The notes beneath the pieces were generated by a model. That model was given only the letters and a program-made list of their open reading frames with translations, did not search any database and was not told the DNA's origin. The position numbers and the translations under genes are program-made. A stretch of 64,000 nt of DNA from Flavobacterium soyangense (GTDB taxonomy: Bacteria > Bacteroidota > Bacteroidia > Flavobacteriales > Flavobacteriaceae), in NCBI RefSeq assembly GCF_015277675.1, contig NZ_JADHEC010000011.1:25885-89884 (forward strand), read 5' to 3'. This document shows, piece after piece, positions 61,171 to 64,000 of this stretch; positions within the stretch are counted from its first letter, which is position 1; every line of letters begins with the position of its first letter.

Positions 61171-61287
61171 TTTTTCCTAGTGTTTTTAATTTATTCCTAC
61201 TTACTTATTTTTTAGTCCAAAGTTTGAATGTATAAAGTCTAAATATCAGTAGCTGACTTTTGACTTTATGACCTTCGACTTTAAGAC

Positions 61288-61845
61288 TTATTTCTTTTTC
61301 TTCGGGGCAATGAACATAATCATTCTCTTTCCTTCAAGAACGGGCATTGCTTCTACTTTTCCAAATTCTTCAAGATCTGTCGCTAATCTCAATAACAAGA
61401 TTTGACCTTGGTCTTTATATATGATTGAACGCCCTTTAAAGAAAACGAATGCTTTCAATTTAGAACCTTCTTTCAGAAATTTTTCTGCATTTTTTCTTTT
61501 GAATTCATAATCGTGCTCATCTGTTTGAGGGCCAAAACGAATTTCTTTTACTACAATTTGAGTAGATTTTGCTTTAAGCTCTTTTTCACGTTTCTTTTGC
61601 ATGTAAACAAACTTTTTATAGTCCATTATCTTGCAAACAGGCGGCTCTGCATTTGGCGAAATTTCAACCAAGTCTAATTCGAATTCGTCTGCTAATCGTA
61701 ACGCTTCAGAAAGTTTAAAAACTCCTGGCTCGATATTTTCACCCACAAGTCTTACTTCTTGCACACCACGGATAAGATTATTAATCCTATGGGCATCTTT
61801 TTTTTCTACTCGAGGTTGATAACCTCTATTGCTTCTTATTGCTAT
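61288..61845 (-). CDS. infC: Translation initiation factor IF-3 with an AUA start codon
   Basis: The protein has 185 residues when read from ATA at (M)[26 protein letters not shown], the conserved IF-3 N terminus. Starting at the first ATG/GTG/TTG in frame (GTG at 61764) would delete this conserved segment. No ATG, GTG or TTG occurs between the thrS stop and the ATA in this frame. The rest ([46 protein letters not shown] and the C-domain [17 protein letters not shown]) is standard IF-3. E. coli infC uses AUU for autoregulation, so AUA here fits the same logic. It starts 16 bp after thrS. Confidence 0.93.
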   Translation of the reverse strand: MAIRSNRGYQPRVEKKDAHRINNLIRGVQEVRLVGENIEPGVFKLSEALRLADEFELDLVEISPNAEPPVCKIMDYKKFVYMQKKREKELKAKSTQIVVKEIRFGPQTDEHDYEFKRKNAEKFLKEGSKLKAFVFFKGRSIIYKDQGQILLLRLATDLEEFGKVEAMPVLEGKRMIMFIAPKKKK

Positions 61846-61861
61846 GACTTTATAATTTAAG

Positions 61862-63808
61862 TTAAACTGTAAATGTTTTTAATGTTTTGCCTATTTCTTC
61901 GTTTACAATTGCAGCAAATTCCTCAATTGTAACGGTAATGTTTCCTTTTCCTTCTTGTCCGTGACGACGTATGGATATGGTTCCGTTTTTCTCTTCTTCC
62001 TCGCCTACAATCAGCATAAACGGGGTTTTTTGCATTTCTGCATCTCTAATTTTTCTTCCAATTGACTCGTTTCTGTTGTCAATTAGGGCGCGAATTTCGT
62101 GATTTTCTAGCAGATTTAAAACTTTTTTCGCATATATTTCATATTTATCACTCAAACACAATATTATAGCCTGTTCTGGCATCAGCCAAAGCGGGAATTT
62201 ACCTGCTGTATGTTCGATCAAAATGGCGATAAATCGTTCCATCGATCCAAAAGGAGCTCTGTGAATCATAACTGGTGTATGTAGTTGATCGTCAGAGCCT
62301 TTGTAAGTTAATTCGAAACGCTCTGGCAGGTTGTAATCAACCTGAATGGTTCCCAATTGCCATTGTCTTCCAAGGGCATCTTTTACCATAAAGTCCAACT
62401 TTGGGCCATAGAAAGCAGCTTCGCCATAAGCGACAACTGTTTTCAGTCCTTTATCGGCAGCGGCATTGATAATCGCATTTTCCGCTTTTTCCCAGTTTTC
62501 ATCGCTTCCTATATATTTTTCTCTGTTTTCTTGATCACGCAACGAAATCTGAGCCGTGAAGTTTTCGAATCCTAACGAGCCAAAAACATACAATACCAAA
62601 TCAATAACGTTTTTGAATTCTTGATCCAATTGATCTGGCGTACAAAAGATATGGGCATCATCTTGAGTAAACCCACGAACACGAGTCAAACCGTGTAATT
62701 CGCCACTTTGTTCGTAACGATAAACAGTACCAAATTCTGCGTAACGTTTTGGTAAATCTTTGTACGACCAAGGTCTTACATTAAAGATTTCACAGTGATG
62801 AGGGCAGTTCATAGGTTTCAATAAAAACTCTTCACCTTCGGCAGGAGTATTTATTGGTTGAAAACTATCAGCACCATATTTAGCATAATGACCTGAAGTC
62901 ACATATAATTCTTTTTGTCCAATATGTGGAGTAACTACTTGCTCGTAACCCGCTTTCTTTTGTGCTTTTTTCAAAAACTGCTCCAAACGATCACGCAAAG
63001 CAGCTCCTTTAGGCAACCACAATGGCAAACCTTGACCAACTTTTGCCGAAAAAGCAAACAGTTCCAGCTCCTTTCCTAGTTTTCTGTGGTCACGACGTTT
63101 CGCTTCTTCCAGCAATTCTAAGTATTCGGTTAAGTCTTTTTGTTTTGGAAATGAAATACCATAAACACGAGTAAGTTGTTTGTTCTTTTCATCACCACGC
63201 CAGTAAGCACCGGCAATACTCATGATTTTCATTGCCTTAATGATTCCAGTATTCGGAATATGACCACCACGACACAAATCAGTGAAAGTAGAATGGTCAC
63301 AAAAAGTAATCGTTCCGTCTTCAAGATTAGTAATCAATTCAGTTTTGTAAACGTTGTCTTTGTATACTTCCAATGCTTCCGCTTTTGAAACAGGACGCAA
63401 TTTAAATTCGTGTTTCTCTCTCGAAATAGCTAAAACACGATCTTCGATTTTTTTGAAATCGGCATCCGTAATCTTTTGATCTTCAAAATCAACATCATAG
63501 TAAAAACCATTGGATATTGCTGGTCCAAGTGTCAGTTTTATCCCTGGATACATTTCTTCAAGAACCTGTGCCATCACATGCGAAGTCGAATGCCAGAAAG
63601 CCTTTTTACCGCCTTCGTCATTCCACGTATATAATATAAGACTGCCATCCGTCGTCAAAGGAGTTGTGGTTTCCACAATTGTACCATCAAAAGAAGCCGA
63701 AATCACGTTTCTGGCAAATCCTTCACTAATGTTTATCGCAACATCCATAGGAGTTACTCCTTTTGCAAACTCTTTAACTGACCCATCGGGCAAACTAATC
63801 TTAATCAT
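61862..63808 (-). CDS. thrS: Threonyl-tRNA synthetase
   Basis: The protein has 648 residues. The order is a TGS domain (1-60, [23 protein letters not shown]), the editing domain with [16 protein letters not shown] and the [16 protein letters not shown] motif, a class II catalytic core with [14 protein letters not shown] (zinc Cys and His), [13 protein letters not shown] and [18 protein letters not shown], and a C-terminal anticodon-binding domain. It charges tRNA-Thr. It heads the thrS-infC-rpmI-rplT operon, as in many bacteria. Its leader is only about 15-20 nt, too short for a T-box or an E. coli-like operator. Confidence 0.98.
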   Translation of the reverse strand: MIKISLPDGSVKEFAKGVTPMDVAINISEGFARNVISASFDGTIVETTTPLTTDGSLILYTWNDEGGKKAFWHSTSHVMAQVLEEMYPGIKLTLGPAISNGFYYDVDFEDQKITDADFKKIEDRVLAISREKHEFKLRPVSKAEALEVYKDNVYKTELITNLEDGTITFCDHSTFTDLCRGGHIPNTGIIKAMKIMSIAGAYWRGDEKNKQLTRVYGISFPKQKDLTEYLELLEEAKRRDHRKLGKELELFAFSAKVGQGLPLWLPKGAALRDRLEQFLKKAQKKAGYEQVVTPHIGQKELYVTSGHYAKYGADSFQPINTPAEGEEFLLKPMNCPHHCEIFNVRPWSYKDLPKRYAEFGTVYRYEQSGELHGLTRVRGFTQDDAHIFCTPDQLDQEFKNVIDLVLYVFGSLGFENFTAQISLRDQENREKYIGSDENWEKAENAIINAAADKGLKTVVAYGEAAFYGPKLDFMVKDALGRQWQLGTIQVDYNLPERFELTYKGSDDQLHTPVMIHRAPFGSMERFIAILIEHTAGKFPLWLMPEQAIILCLSDKYEIYAKKVLNLLENHEIRALIDNRNESIGRKIRDAEMQKTPFMLIVGEEEEKNGTISIRRHGQEGKGNITVTIEEFAAIVNEEIGKTLKTFTV

Positions 63809-63828
63809 TGTTTTTAATTTTGTGAATG

Positions 63829-63859
63829 CAAATATAGCGCATTACTAAAATACATACAA
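63829..63859 (-). promoter_or_regulatory. thrS operon promoter
   Basis: On the minus strand TTG, 20 nt, then a perfect TATATTTG, ending 20 bp before the thrS ATG. It is one of the best consensus matches in the window. Confidence 0.8.
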
Positions 63860-63924
63860 TATATATGTACAAGTTTATACATTACCCGTTGGGTGTAATT
63901 ATTTGAAGTAAAAAATATTAATTA

Positions 63925-63980
63925 GATATTGCTCAAGACACTGAAATTCAGTATCTTGAAGTCGCAAAACAAACAATATC
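63925..63980. repeat. Nested palindrome upstream of thrS
   Basis: The core is TCAAGA-c-ACTGAA-a-TTCAGT-a-TCTTGA (63933-63959), 12 of 13 pairs matched. Outer arms GATATTG and CATATTG-complement (CAATATC at 63974-63980) extend it. It could be an operator or the end of an element continuing beyond the window. Confidence 0.6.
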
Positions 63981-64000
63981 CATGTCAAATATAATAAAAA

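Noticed and set aside
63982..64000. ATG followed by six open codons (MSNIIK) at the very end of the window
   Set aside because: Too short to judge as a gene; mentioned only as context for the palindrome just upstream.
1..64000. CRISPR arrays, tRNA or rRNA genes, prophage modules
   Set aside because: No regularly spaced identical repeats, no cloverleaf or TTCGA arm outside coding sequence, and no phage structural or integrase genes were seen. The only tandem repeats are the short heptamers and intergenic near-repeats.

Overview
The window is AT-rich chromosomal DNA from a member of the Bacteroidota, most likely Flavobacterium or a close relative in the Flavobacteriaceae. The evidence is convergent. 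Promoters follow the Bacteroidota pattern TTG-N19/20-TAnnTTTG, and Shine-Dalgarno sequences are essentially absent. There is a 2005-residue secreted protein with a type IX secretion (T9SS) sorting domain and a PorV/PorQ-like outer-membrane barrel. The gene neighbourhoods (parA-parB-DUF5683-dapB-lepB-wbqC; tgt-lptF/G-eamA-accA-dnaB; thrS-infC-rpmI-rplT) are those I know from flavobacteria.

Layout. 0-7 kb: 5' end of recF, a membrane-anchored TPR protein, ribH, mutL, two rhomboid proteases and a membrane-anchored EEP-fold hydrolase. 7-12 kb: a minus-strand chromosome-segregation and housekeeping operon (parA, parB, DUF5683, dapB, lepB, wbqC-like). 12-16 kb: two GT4 glycosyltransferases and a polyprenyl-phosphate sugar transferase for surface glycans. 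16-23 kb: an Lnb-like lipoprotein N-acyltransferase, a PorQ-like barrel, pssA, a GH25 protein, a frame-broken DUF5808 gene, lptB, an AhpD-like protein, tatC and a KdsD-type isomerase. 23-36 kb: recQ, a RelE/ParE-type toxin-antitoxin pair, a FAD oxidoreductase, a secreted trypsin-like protease, tgt, an LptF/G permease, an EamA transporter, accA, dnaB, and a secreted protein of the family usually (and doubtfully) labelled asparagine synthetase B. 36-45 kb: the giant T9SS protein and a DPP4-type peptidase. 45-50 kb: a complete cyanophycin cassette (cphA, cphB, isoaspartyl peptidase) and a second EEP hydrolase. 51-59 kb: an accessory envelope/signalling region. 59-64 kb: an unrecognised membrane protein, then rplT, rpmI, infC and thrS.

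The most striking part is 54-57 kb. Four separate minus-strand promoters share one architecture: the half-site CCGTAA lies exactly 21 nt upstream of a perfect TAnnTTTG box. In two of them the half-site is part of a perfect 16-bp dyad, TTACGGGAAACCGTAA. The promoters serve an SPFH / zinc-ribbon / PH-SHOCT operon, two small membrane proteins (one frame-broken) and a KTSC-domain protein. A TPR-sensor histidine kinase and its response regulator lie immediately upstream. I read this as a local, probably undescribed, envelope-stress regulon.

Other points of note: infC appears to start at AUA. Two small genes are each broken by one missing base in a homopolymer. Five perfect heptamers end two bases before the isoaspartyl-peptidase start codon. 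A 53-bp inverted-repeat element looks like two fused insertion-sequence ends. MutL, RecQ and Tgt lack canonical catalytic or zinc-binding residues. Several start codons were moved because the upstream alternative falls inside a promoter box. Identifications rest on reading the sequence; no database search was run.
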